This document shows, piece after piece, positions 13,201 to 22,703 of a stretch of 64,000 nucleotides of DNA. Made by a program: the position numbers and the translations under genes. The notes beneath the pieces are model-generated. The model worked only from the letters and a program-made list of their open reading frames with translations. It made no database searches and had not been told where the DNA came from. Source of the DNA: Gadus chalcogrammus (taxonomy: Eukaryota > Chordata > Actinopteri > Gadiformes > Gadidae); assembly GCF_026213295.1 (NCBI RefSeq), contig NC_079420.1:3817186-3881185 (forward strand). Reading direction: 5' to 3'. The first letter of the stretch is position 1. Each line of letters begins with the position of its first letter.

Positions 13201-16200
13201 TGACACACATGCTATGCTTGGGTTATAATACAGCGGGATCCCCCCCACCATCGCGTGTTTTAGGTCTTAAATTTCATTAAAGGTGGTATTAAAAAGGTCT
13301 TAAAAAGTCTTACATTTGACTTGCTGAAGCCTGCAGATACCCTGACCAACGGGCAAGAAGTATGAGCAGTGCAATTTGCCCTACCTACCAGTCAAAAGTA
13401 CAGTGCTAGTACACGTTTAAAGTGCAGTGCACAATAAAGTGCTGGTGCATATTAGAGTGCTAGAACATAGTAAAGAACATAGTAAAGGTACTAGGATCGT
13501 GTGGTCGTCTACCTCAAGTCCGACCATGAGAGAGAGATGGAGAAATGTTCTAGATCCCCGTCACCAGTGACTTCTGTTGTTGAACCTTTATTAATCCAGG
13601 GGAGTCTCATTGAGATTTAAACATCTTTTCCAAGAGCAACCTGGGAAAGAAGGCAGCAAAAATAAGCAATTTACAGATGAGGACAACATAAATAAGACCA
13701 TTACACACTCGCAATAATACATTCAAAGTCAAGTGCATTGACAACGAACCAGAATGTCCAGTTTTATGCAATTCAAAATGAACTGATTTGTCCATAGAGA
13801 ATATACGTTATCAGTCTCCGTCTTCAGACACGCTGAAACCCCTCCTCCCTCACTCTGTCCTGACACGAGGAACATTAAAGGTTAAGCTGGGGAAATCGTA
13901 CATTACCCTGAAGTAGGCTCCTGAGAAACCGCTCGAGAAATGGTATAAATCCATCAAACAGGGTCATACCAAAGATCAATAGAAACATGTGCCTAAGCTC
14001 CATCGCCGATGGGAACCTCAGGGGACCCACTATACCTTAGTGCAGATCTTGCGAAAGAGTCACTGGGATGCCTCTCAAAGCATGTGGTAGCCATATTGGA
14101 TCAGCGGACCAGCCGGATAGATGTTTATGATGCCTCCATAGCACTATCCCACATCCCAATACTTAATGGTGCAATGTGTAGGATTTAGAGGCAACTAGCA
14201 GTGAGGTTAGATGATCCCCCTCTCTGCCCTCCGCTCAGCTAACCCTATCCGACAACATCGGCTCATTCTAACGTTTGTAACCTTGTGCAACCTTTCTCAA
14301 ATCAAACCTTTTAATAAGCTCTTTCACGACCCTTCAACACTGCTCCCCGACAGCACTTCATCACCGCCCGTATCATCCAAAACCCATCGTTATGAACGGG
14401 GACGTCACCTTGTCACCCTTAGCCCTGTGCACCGACGCACGCAGGCAGACCCCAGAGCTCATGATCTCGTGATCGATCTAACGCGGCCCCCGCCCCCATG
14501 CTGCGGTGTTGAAACCTTCCAGGAGCCAGCAGGCCCTGCCCAGGGACGCAGCTGTGGATGACCTCACCCAGAGGAACCGCTGGCTGGAGGAGAGACTTCA
14601 CACCATGGAGTCCCAGATGTCCAAGGAGCCTCCTTCCAGGCCTTCTGTAAGTATCCCCATATGCTTCCATAAGCACATGGGGATATGTGCTTATTTCTCA
14701 TATGGAGCCACAACCATTACTGTCACGCATGTGGTAACAGCCGAGTGGGGGTGTTTGAGAACTCGGTCGGTAACTCTGAATGGCAGCGAGTACAGAGCCG
14801 GTCAGAGACCTGTCAAGGCTTGGACCACAGAGATATACCGTACAAAGAGATATATGACTGTGTGTGTTTAGCCCATAGCCCACAGAGACCGCCGATTCAG
14901 AGTAATCCTTTGGGTTCACCTATGATGAAATGACGGAGGTTAGCATACACATGTGTTCATTTGTACCACATTTCATCTTCACAAATAAAGATCAAGAGGG
15001 CTCAGATGAATAAGACGAAACGAGCCCCAGAAACATGCATATTCGGGTTTCAATACCGAATTTCAGATGTGTAAAGTCAACCTGTGAAAATCATCCTGGA
15101 CACACCGCGTGCACAGGGTTATGGCGTCAGTGTGATATGGCGACGGCCTAAATCTGTTTCTACTACACTGCAGTTAAACAGGCCCAACATTAAAACGTCT
15201 TTTGCAGTGGCAGCTGGTTTCCCATATATAATGGGCGCAATCGACTTATTCACCACTTTCGCCTTTTTTTTTTTTTCACTGCCCTTTGTACTATAATTTT
15301 TTATCAAACACTCGATTCTGAATGAGCGATCAGATGCAGAATTACAGGTCAATGTGAGAGTTCCCAGGACCATGTTTGGTTAATTATGGGTTAGGGTAAC
15401 CCTGAGCTCACGGTCTGATTTCAAAGCTTGTTCACTTGCGAACAATCTTAGGAAAATTAGAGTGTATAAAGTGAAACCCTGTGCCGTCGTGCCATGCACT
15501 TTTTAAACATTTTGGAAAATCTCTGCACACACACATTAATGCTTTATCCCTGAGCATTAATTTGATATTGATGCATCTTAGCCAATATGTCTCTGACTTT
15601 GTCACTTTTGGCAGATTAAGGCTTAACACTTCCCTATTGTTGCGTGCCTTATGTGATAAATTAATCCACAATCTGATTGTAAAATGTTCATCTCCTTTTC
15701 TCTGCTGAGTCGAGACGCCAACTTAACAACTATTGTATTTCCTCCTCGAACTCGACTGTCGTCTTGTCGTCTTGTCTTGGCATCTTTCTGCTCACATATG
15801 CGTCCTGATCTTGTCTGGTTGACACAAATTCAATGCAGAGCTATCTTCCACCCATGGTTTCTACGGAGGCAACATCTGCAGTAGATTAAACTTTATTTTG
15901 AAAAATGTGAGCAATGTTCCCCATAGGGAGAAAAACAGATAATCACAAAGTTCGGTGGGAGAATGAAGGAAGGTGTTGATAGAGTGATAGCTTGTATATA
16001 CGCCAGATTGACCTGGCTATTTAATGAGGCAATAAAACAGCAGTGGACTGCAAGCTCTACATTTGTATCAGTTTCTGGCGCTGAATGTGGATTACCAAGG
16101 TAGACACTGCGTTCTGGCCTTCAATAGTCGGAGCCCATCAGCCTGCAAATAATAAGCCCATATTATGATGTTTGGAACTATTGTGTGGCTTGTGTCCTTG

Positions 16201-18807
16201 ATGTGGTCTTTTATTTTTTTATATTCTTTCAATTTCTCTATGCTTGTTCCCACGTATCTATCGCTTCCGTTCTCCTTCAACGGACTTCAATCATTCTATT
16301 GCCGACATGTGAAGGAAGGGGGCAAACCCACCGCATCTCCAAGAGCGAAACGCGCCCCTCGTTTTGAAGTCGGGCAGGGGACAGACCGAGAGAACCCAGA
16401 ACCGCACAGCGAATTACTTTCTCAAGAGCAATCGTTCCCTCATCCGTCTGAAGAGGAAGCAGATGCCGATTCTGATATTATCAAGGAGGAAGAGGAGCAG
16501 GTCGAAGGCGGCGGAGACGATGAGGGTCCGAGCGGACAGGAGAGCGGGACCTGTGCTACCGAAGTCGTCACCAGCGAACCCGACGGAGATCCCGCCATGA
16601 CCCCAAACTTGGCGAGCGCAGAGGGGATGGATCCAGAGGTCGAGGCTGAGGAGAATCCGTCGGGAGCGGCCAACCCGTGCGACCTGGGCGTGGCAGGGGA
16701 TTTGACGGACGAGGACAGAGTAATGCTGGGCGAAGAGACGGGTCCAACCATTATGGAGATGGAAACGGGTGACGAACCGGAGCGACACAGTACAGCTCAG
16801 GAAGATGCAGACCCGCAAGACGAACCCAACGCTGATACGCTCACAGACACTGTGACCGCCGAATTGGCAGGAAGGGGCTGCGTTGAGCCGGGGTCTGAGG
16901 TCTTAAGCCACATGGGCGTACCAAAGAGAGAGAGCCAATCTGACAGACGCCGCCTGAAGGTACAGTCAGGCCCTGTGGTGTCCCTTTGGTGTTGGTAGTT
17001 GCTGTAGTAGTGATGGAGGTGCAGTAGCCTGGTGAAGCACTGGCGTGATATTTCCTTAGTTTGTTGTTGTTGTTATTTCCCCCCCCACCCCAACCCGACA
17101 GTCAAAGACCCCCAAAGCCCTAACCCTATCCAACAGTGAGGCCTAGATGGTTGTCTCTAGTTCACCTGTGACAACGTAGTGGAAAACTTGCTGAACTGCG
17201 ACCTTGCGAGTGCTTTGCCCAGTGGCTCATGTGGTCACTGAGTTATTTGCAATTCATGAGGGCAGGACTCATGAATACACTTAGAACCCTGCTTATAGAT
17301 TGTTTTGTTTTTTATCTCTTCATCGCTCACCTTTCCTCTTCGTCAGGGGGTTCCACTCTCTTTGATCCTTTTCATGATCTGTGTCCACACTTGGATTTAA
17401 TAATATTTCCTTCCGGCTCCTTCCTCTAGACGTCCGGGCGGGGCACAGGCACGCCATCGCAGAAAGACCAGGAAATCCAGAAAGAAAACCTGAAGCTCTC
17501 CTCTGAAAACCTGGAGCTCCGCCTTCAGTTGGCACAAGCTAATGTTGAGCTGCCTGGTCTAAAGGTACGCTAGTCATGGAGCAGAATAATTGAAGAGAAG
17601 TTTGGCGAAGTCGCAAGAACAAAATTACTGGACCAAAGAATTTGCATTTTGGCACTGCCTCGCAGACAACAGAGATGCAGATATTGTTTGCGATTCGTCA
17701 GACATTTAAGACAAGCGTGACTTATTTTGTTTTAGTTCCACAAATGGAAATCAGATTGCCCGTTTCCATGGGAATCCCACTGACTTCCCACTAACTGAGG
17801 GAACATTTATGAATCAAACCCGAAACCGCATTGGTTATAAAATGTGTTTATCAGCTAAGAAAATGAAAGTCTTAGGCTACTCGCCTTAGACTGCCTTAGG
17901 CGAGTAGCATACTTTCAAAATCTCTGGTTCCTAAACATCTAATCCAGAGGAAAACCTATAATTGTTCCTATTAAAGGAAAGCCTGTTGTCTGAGACAAGC
18001 TAACAAGTTAATAATAAAATATATTTAAGCAAGCAAATAAATATCGGGGGGGAAATAAACATTTGAACTCAATAACGGTAGAAATCATAGAACTAATTTT
18101 GTATTAAAGAAAGAATCGATTTTCACGGCCCTTTCTGTTTTGGCAGCGAGAAGTCGCAGACCTCAAAGAGATGTGCCGAGTGGTGAGGAAGGAGAGAGCC
18201 GAGGCAGAGAAGAAGCTGTCCCACTTGCGTGGGGTAAGTGGGACAGGAGCACGTCTAGAACCACTTTACACCATCTCACTTTAAACAGTAAAACAATGCG
18301 CTGGAAGCATATACAGTCAGTGCTGATTACCTCTACTCATAATGTTTCCATTCAGCGTTTGTCTCTCATTGCATTTCTATGACTCCTATTGTGCAAATCG
18401 ATTTTATTTTTCAATTTTTGTATGGTAGCTTATTGCATATTTTTGCATTTATTCTCTTTTGCGATGTTACTATGTTATTGTGCTGTCCTTCTGCTGCTCC
18501 TATGCAAACTATTCCTGTCCGGGAGTAACAAAGTTGATTTTTAAAGGTCCCATGAAGTGCCACCAAGTGCGAGTGTGAATAGCCATTACGAGCTGTTTTG
18601 AAAATCTACCCCTTATGACATCACAAGTGGGCATGTCCAGCTAGATGTGTGACGGATAGATGAGCAACGTTTGGTACAGTCCACTGGGTAGGTTGGAAGA
18701 CTGATCTATCCAGCACACATCTAGGTGGAAACGCCCACTTGTGATGTCATAAGGGGCCGATTTTCAAAAACGGCTGATCACACCTGGTAGCATGTCATGG
18801 GACCTTT

Positions 18808-18857
<50 letters not shown>

Positions 18858-20885
18858 TATCTTGGAACCCGCTATGACATTTTCACAGACAAGATCTCAG
18901 CGAGAAGTGAAGGCTTGTCTACCCGAGTGTCCTTACGATGATAGATGATTTAAGAACCACTTGGCTGTGTCTTTGTTCTGTGGAGCAGGCGGGCACCAGC
19001 GGTAAGACGGTGGGCGACCTGGAGAAGACGGTGGGGCTGATGAAGAAGGTGGTGGAGAGGGTGCAGAAGGAGAACGACGCCCTCAAGAGAACCTCCGGAA
19101 CGGCCAATCAGGACAAGCTCGCGTCTCTGCAGCAGCAGCACGAGACCCTCAAGGTTTCAACCACCCTGTTGACACGTTGCATAGTCATTAAAATTACATT
19201 TACATTTACATTTACATTTAGGGCATTTAGCAGACACTTTTATCCAAAGCAACTTAACAATAATTACATTTATCAGAAGAAGGTGAAACAACAATATATC
19301 GCTGTCGGTACAGTAAGGTTGTTCATAGAACCAAGTGCAAAGCACGAACAATCGCTAGGTTAACCCATTCCCTGTAAACAACAAAGATAGCTAGGATTAA
19401 ATGCTACACAACTAGGTACTATAACTAAGTACGTCATACAACAGGTGCGTACATTAAGTGCCATAAGTGTGACTTGTGCCATAGTAGTGTTTGATAAGAT
19501 GTGGCAATTTCAAGCCAAGTGTGAAATGTTGAGACCTAACCGCCTCCATCATCTTTCTTCCTCCATGGAAGACGGACTATGAAAAGCTGAAGCAGGAGGC
19601 GGACACTGAACTGAACGCCAGACTGGAATCCAAAACCAGAGGGATGGAAAAGATAGTGATGGAGAGCGAACGGCTACGGAGAGAGATTAAAAGGGTCATT
19701 TGTTTAGTCGAAATCGAACAACTGCAATTAAAATCTATCTGTTGAAGGCTGAAGACGCAAGACTCATGTTTCGGATGCCGTTTCCTGTTTGCACAGGAAA
19801 AGGAAGCGACAGAGAGGCTGCGAGTGACCAGGAGCGGCCTAGAAGTGACCATCGAGAAGCTGGAGTCAGAGCTGGAGGAGACCAGGCGCAAACTACACAC
19901 CGCTCTGTCAAGAGCCATCCCCGAGGGAGCCGACAGCAAGACCTGGAAGGCCTCAGTGGTGACGAGGTCAGCCGCTGTGCCTCCACTCGTTTAACCTCGA
20001 TCCAGGCCGCGGCACCCGTGTTCAGACGGGACTATTTGCAGTAAAGGGTAGATTGACCCAAGATGGGTTCATCCAGAATCGTTTTTTTTCCTTGTCTTAA
20101 TCTTAATATGAAATCCTTCAATATTTCTTCAACTGATCAGTTGGATCTTGCTTTGGGTGTACGGTAATGGTGGCTTGTAGCAGAGGGGGGGGGGGGGGGG
20201 GGGGAAGCAGATAATTTAATTGTTTGGTTTAAAAGGACCCGAGCCAGGCTCTCTGTTTTTCATCATACTCCTACCCCAATGCATATGCAGTTATTAGAAT
20301 GTGATCTTCCACTGTGGTCTGGCGCTACTCCAGGATGTATGAAAACAAGATGAAAGAGCTGGAGAGAGAAGGAGAGAAGGAGCGGGCCGAGCGCACCGAG
20401 CTCAAGAGGAAACTGAAGGAGGCGGCCGAGCGAGAGGAGAAAGCCCTGCGCGCCATCCACGCACTTGAGGATCAGGTGCCCCGTCTCCATTCATACCAAC
20501 CCACTCCATTATGTTCCAGGACACGACCGCACCGCACCGACAAATGACCCCCCAGGCCTGTTAAGTGTGGTTCAATAAAGATGATGAAAACAAAAAAACC
20601 CTTTCAGGCGGTACAGCGTGTAGCGCTGCCGTGCGATGGATTCACCTGACTGCAGTTTTTAATCAAGAGCCCGTCAGCAACGAGTGTCGGGCTTCAATAA
20701 GCTCATATTTTCGTCAATCTTTCATCAGGTGAAAGGCGGCACCAGGATTGACGCAACTACAACCAAAGATGTGGCAGCGCTAAGGTTTGTGCCGATCACA
20801 CGGAAAGAAACGATGATTATACAGGCACAGTTCATTTGAGGTGCCCTCACCGTGGGATTGATTCTGTGGTTGCATGACGCTGAAG

Positions 20886-20955
<70 letters not shown>

Positions 20956-21905
20956 TTGGTTCTCCAGGCGGGCCAACGAGGAGCTGGAACAGGAGCGGTG
21001 TAAGCTGATGAAGGAGCTGCAGGAGCTCCGGGAGGGGTCCGGACAAACGTCCACTCTTCAAGGTGAGGTCTCTTAAAGGGGACATATTATACCACCAGGT
21101 GGGAGTGTGATTAGCCATTACACGCCGTGGCCGTGGCCACCTAGATGCGTGCTGGATAGCAAACGTTGGTCATCTATCCGTCAAACATCTAGGTGGACAC
21201 TTCCGCCTGTGATGTCAGAAGCTGCAGTTTCAAAACGGCTTGTAAAGGCTAATCACACTCACACCTGGTGGTATAATATGTCCCCTTTAAAGGTGGGCGG
21301 GCCTCAAGCCACTTCCCATAGGGTGAAACTTCTCTCGGATTTCGACTGGTGGCATTTTTCAGCAAAACAGCCCGATGGTGCGTTTCTAGGTTCGATTCCC
21401 AGTGTCCACGGACTGCCTGAGTGCATTCTTCAGCAGGATTCCCTAACCCCTTCCTGCTCATAAATCATTTACAAATCACTGCAAGTCCCTGGCACAAAGA
21501 GTTGCGGTTATACCACATTCACACACACCCAAGAGGGAATCTAAACACAGCCACACCTCCTAGTCAAACACCCCACAAAAGTACCCTTGGTAACATAAGT
21601 TGACACTAGTTTGATTGGTGTTAATTCTACTCCATGGCACTGAATTTCATCTTGCTTTAGGCTCCAAGGAGCTGAGGAACCTTCTGAAAGCATCCGAGAC
21701 CGAGAAGAAACGTTTACAAGGGGAGGTGAAGAAGCTGAGTCGAGCCCTGGAGAACTTTGACCCAAAGTTTTTCGATGAGATTGAAGACCTGAAGTTCAAC
21801 TACAATTTGGAGGTGAAGAAGAACATTCTGCTGGAAGAAGAGCTGAGGAAGGTTTGCACGCAGTTTGGCGTGCCAGCTAATATTCCCAGTGTGTCAATCA
21901 CCTAA
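12..21905 (+). CDS. cep290: CEP290, C-terminal half (25 exons, 5' end outside window)
   Basis: Centrosomal/ciliary protein of the transition zone, where it tethers membrane to axoneme and gates ciliary traffic. Exons: 12-467, 1151-1315, 1954-2067, 2685-2816, 4131-4430, 5209-5316, 5771-5970, 7772-7985, 8909-9046, 9683-9904, 10986-11126, 11627-11769, 12595-12750, 14523-14646, 16315-16959, 17430-17564, 18147-18233, 18989-19153, 19572-19694, 19797-19966, 20334-20475, 20729-20784, 20968-21062, 21661-21905 (TAA). Reading phase is continuous across all of them, giving about 1491 codons, or 1276 without 16315-16959. The product is continuous heptad-type coiled coil. Recognisable CEP290 blocks include [59 protein letters not shown] and, at the C-terminus, [19 protein letters not shown]. 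The last ~20 residues diverge from human. Weak-looking donors (GTTCGC at 7986, GTCCAA at 11127, GTCATT at 19695) are supported by phase only. Identification is by recalled family sequence, not by a search. Confidence 0.96.
536..1140 (+). repeat. CTAT-rich imperfect satellite in a CEP290 intron
   Basis: The first complete intron (468-1150) is mostly imperfect CTAT/CTGT/CCAT repeats. Between about 795 and 970 a 58-bp unit containing ATGCAACGATC recurs at an exact 58-bp spacing (ATG at 797, 855, 912 by eye). Long open frames here, such as the one running on from exon 12-467, are by-products of the repeat. Confidence 0.85.
2822..3396 (+). repeat. 22-bp minisatellite, about 26 units, with 4-unit higher-order pattern
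   Basis: The core GACCGGGTACC recurs every 22 bp from 2838 to 3388, giving 25 exact intervals. Two unit types differ by one base after GGTAC (CCCCCA or CCCCAA) and are ordered mostly as AAAB, so a higher-order 88-bp period is visible. The array starts only about 6 bp after the donor of CEP290 exon 2685-2816. Confidence 0.97.
3405..3703. mobile_element. Interspersed repeat, copy A (inverted relative to 12210-12520)
   Basis: Non-coding interspersed element in a CEP290 intron. It shares long stretches with the reverse complement of 12210-12520: the GGCGATTTGAATTCGCC core, the CGCGCTATTGGCTGGTTTAA block, the ATGACAGCAGCCTCCCCAGACC block and the GCCTGG/CCAGGC end. The end, with its short palindromes, suggests a non-autonomous DNA transposon. 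The family is not named with certainty. Confidence 0.75.
4264..4297 (+). repeat. GCG triplet run coding for poly-Ala in CEP290
   Basis: Inside exon 4131-4430 about ten GCG codons encode a run of Ala followed by Glu/Gly residues. This lies where the human protein has a short non-repetitive linker, between the RLRLPATA...DLGR block and the HHTI block. The frame stays open, so it is a lineage expansion rather than a frameshift. Confidence 0.9.
4695..4801. mobile_element. 107-bp palindromic MITE with TTA target duplication
   Basis: GGCCCAATCCCAT at the left and ATGGGATTGGGCT at the right form near-perfect terminal inverted repeats. The interior (runs of ACCCCTT / AAGGGGT) also folds on itself. 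TTA flanks both ends (4692-4694 and 4802-4804), as expected for PIF/Harbinger-type insertion. Confidence 0.85.
6436..6545 (+). repeat. CA-rich microsatellite
   Basis: Interrupted (CA)n with TCCG and TACG breaks inside the long CEP290 intron 5971-7771. Upstream, at 6094-6120, is a lone terminal repeat of the TTAA MITE family. From 6600 to about 7200 I see nothing recognisable. Confidence 0.95.
7219..7663. mobile_element. TTAA-flanked hairpin MITE, split by a SINE
   Basis: Left end TTAAAGGGGACATATTA at 7219, right end GGTATAATATGTCC ending near 7663 with a decayed TTGA. The interior includes the family motifs CATCTAGGTGGA and TCCACTGGGTAGG. It is the same family as 18541-18809, 21073-21290, 51004-51257, 52245-52517 and 54779-54915. 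A tRNA-derived SINE (7366-7612) sits inside it, so the MITE is the older insertion. Confidence 0.88.
7366..7612 (-). mobile_element. tRNA-derived SINE nested in a MITE
   Basis: On the minus strand the head reads like a tRNA: GGCTTAGCTCAGGAGGTAGA (A box) followed about 40 nt later by GGTTGCTAGTTCGATCCC (B box). The tail carries the fish SINE motif found on the plus strand as GCATTTAACAGACGC. It is related to 8514-8740 and 46935-47155. Confidence 0.9.
8514..8740 (+). mobile_element. tRNA-derived SINE
   Basis: Carries AGGTTGCTAGTTCGATCCCC (B box), then the body block GTGTCCCTGAGCAAGGCACC and the tail AAGCGCTTTATAAATGCAGT. This is the same family, in plus orientation, as the nested copy at 7366-7612. 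The 5' end with the A box is degraded. It lies about 170 bp upstream of CEP290 exon 8909-9046. Confidence 0.88.
10568..10865 (+). mobile_element. SINE-like interspersed repeat (GGCACGGTGGCTCAG family)
   Basis: Starts with GGTGGCACGGTGGCTCAGAG, a head common in fish interspersed repeats, followed by a GGGTTCGACAC B-box-like motif and TTTCTGTGTAGAGCTGCATG. It is diverged and not a functional tRNA. It lies in the CEP290 intron 9905-10985. Confidence 0.75.
12210..12520. mobile_element. Interspersed repeat, copy B (inverted relative to 3405-3703)
   Basis: Reverse-complement relative of 3405-3703, ending about 75 bp upstream of CEP290 exon 12595-12750. It starts TAGCCTGGCTATTGCCAGAC and includes a short self-complementary GACCAAGCTC/GAGCTTGGTC stretch. 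An additional block around 12300-12360 is not obvious in copy A. Confidence 0.75.
12917..13344. mobile_element. hAT-like MITE with GTCTTAAA repeats
   Basis: Left end CAGGGTGTCCGCG and right end GCAGATACCCTG form short terminal inverted repeats of the CAGGG type. The interior is rich in AAAGTCTTAAAT and its variants, seen at 12940, 12985, 13012, 13033, 13262 and 13300. I could not see a clean 8-bp target duplication. The rest of this CEP290 intron (13345-14522) shows nothing recognisable. Confidence 0.65.
16315..16959 (+). CDS. cep290: Extra in-frame acidic exon of CEP290 (215 codons)
   Basis: The intron between exons 14523-14646 and 17430-17564 holds an open frame (16165-16998) whose coding-like GC-rich part runs 16315-16959. 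It is bounded by an AG at 16313-16314 and a good donor, AAG|GTACAG, at 16960. Both flanking exons meet this junction in phase 0 and this segment is exactly 215 codons in phase 0, so it can be included or skipped without a frameshift. By my count about 56 residues are acidic and 16 basic. It is low-complexity, rich in E, D, G, P, S and T, with no predicted coiled coil, and so unlike the rest of the protein. I recall no such block in human CEP290, where these two exons are nearly contiguous. The 3' splice site is the weak point: the pyrimidine tract upstream is poor. It could instead be an alternative exon or, less likely, an unrelated nested coding fragment. Confidence 0.7.
18541..18809. mobile_element. 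TTAA-flanked hairpin MITE, near-complete
   Basis: Bounded by TTAA at 18541-18544 and 18806-18809, with inverted ends AAAGGTCCCATGA / TCATGGGACCTTT. The two arms pair over most of their length: ACATCACAAGTGGGC opposes GCCCACTTGTGATGT, and CTAGATGTGTG opposes CACACATCTAG. It is the best full-length example of the family here and is followed by A-rich DNA and (TA)n to 18854. Confidence 0.92.
19196..19300. mobile_element. SINE-tail fragment (GCATTTAGCAGACAC)
   Basis: Four tandem TTTACA hexamers lead into TTAGGGCATTTAGCAGACAC and TTTATCCAAAGCAACTTA, the conserved 3' segment seen in several fish SINEs and also near 7366, 24700 and 46435. No tRNA head is present, so it is truncated. Confidence 0.7.
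20185..20204 (+). repeat. G20 homopolymer in a CEP290 intron
   Basis: Twenty consecutive G in intron 19967-20333. Unlike the EIF4G2 and LYVE1 tracts, it is G on the sense strand and lies 130 nt from the next exon. Confidence 0.97.
20889..20951 (+). repeat. (GT)n microsatellite next to a CEP290 acceptor
   Basis: About 31 uninterrupted GT units ending 16 nt before exon 20968-21062, separated from it by a T-rich tract and CCAG. Similar GT runs lie beside other CEP290 exons: 2632-2672 before exon 2685, and 5317-5365 straight after the donor at 5317. Confidence 0.96.
21073..21290. mobile_element. TTAA-flanked hairpin MITE, 11 nt after a CEP290 donor
   Basis: TTAA at 21073-21076 and 21287-21290, with inverted ends AGGGGACATATTATACCACC and GGTGGTATAATATGTCCCCT. 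It is the best preserved pair of termini in the family. The left end starts 11 nt into the intron after exon 20968-21062. Confidence 0.95.
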
Positions 21906-22152
21906 GCCATTACAAACCACAAGAGGGCTGTTAAAAGTAACCCAACACTGTATTGAAACCACAGGCCCAAAGCCCATAGGGTGGTTCAGATCAGATAACA
22001 GCTACTGATATTACCTGTTCCAATGGTTTGATAACCCTGTAAAATATATCATCTGTAAATGAGTTGATTATGGCAAATAGAAGCAGGTTTGTACATTCCA
22101 ATTATTCCTGATACAAAACAGTGTGAGAGATCTGCTTCATACAGTCCACCAC

Positions 22153-22242
22153 TTTATTTCTTCGTAAAAAGTGCTAATAAATCCTTTATTATGAACTACG
22201 TTACCGTGCAGATGTTTATTTTTTGTACCCACTGCCAATAAA
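22153..22242. terminator. Overlapping poly(A) signals of CEP290 (+) and RLIG1 (-)
   Basis: AATAAA on the plus strand at 22176-22181 and 22237-22242 suits the end of CEP290 (stop at 21905). TTTATT, i.e. AATAAA on the minus strand, at 22153-22158, 22185-22190 and 22215-22220 suits the end of RLIG1 (stop at 22704). The two 3' UTRs therefore probably overlap. The rest of 21906-22703 shows nothing else recognisable. Confidence 0.7.
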
Positions 22243-22703
22243 AGACAATACATGTCATGTTTGGATCTTTTAAATAGCATGTTACCCAACATCTGGTATA
22301 TATTTACATAGTCGTTTTAAGTATTAAATTCGACAAAAAAAAAAAAAGCTGCAAACGATTGTGGCAAATGGGTCTCCGCTTCTCCACTGATTGCGAGGTC
22401 ATCCAATGCGGTGCGACAGCGCCCCTTGGTGGTCGGCGAGTGCACTGACTTGACTATTGGTTCATTATATATATATGGTATAACATTTTATTTGTTACTC
22501 GTTTCTGATAATATAACCATGCGTCACCTTGCCAAACTCCCCAGTGGGATGACGTTTTTTTTGTGCCTCTTCAGCACAAAGCTTTCAATCTTCATCATGG
22601 GTAATGTCAAGCAGCTGTGGCAATTGGCTCGAGAGTTTGGCATCTCATCAAATGTTGTAAAGGAAAGTATCGAGTCTAGGGGTGGACGTTGAGGGATCCG
22701 ACG

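Noticed and set aside
14211..14561. 116-aa frame overlapping CEP290 exon 14523-14646
   Set aside because: Wrong frame for the exon; upstream part is intronic.
16165..16314. Upstream ATG and hydrophobic stretch of the 277-aa frame at 16165, as a possible nested membrane-protein gene
   Set aside because: The first 150 bp are AT-rich, intron-like and unlike the GC-rich remainder, and the downstream part fits the CEP290 reading phase on both sides. A chance extension of the acidic exon is simpler.
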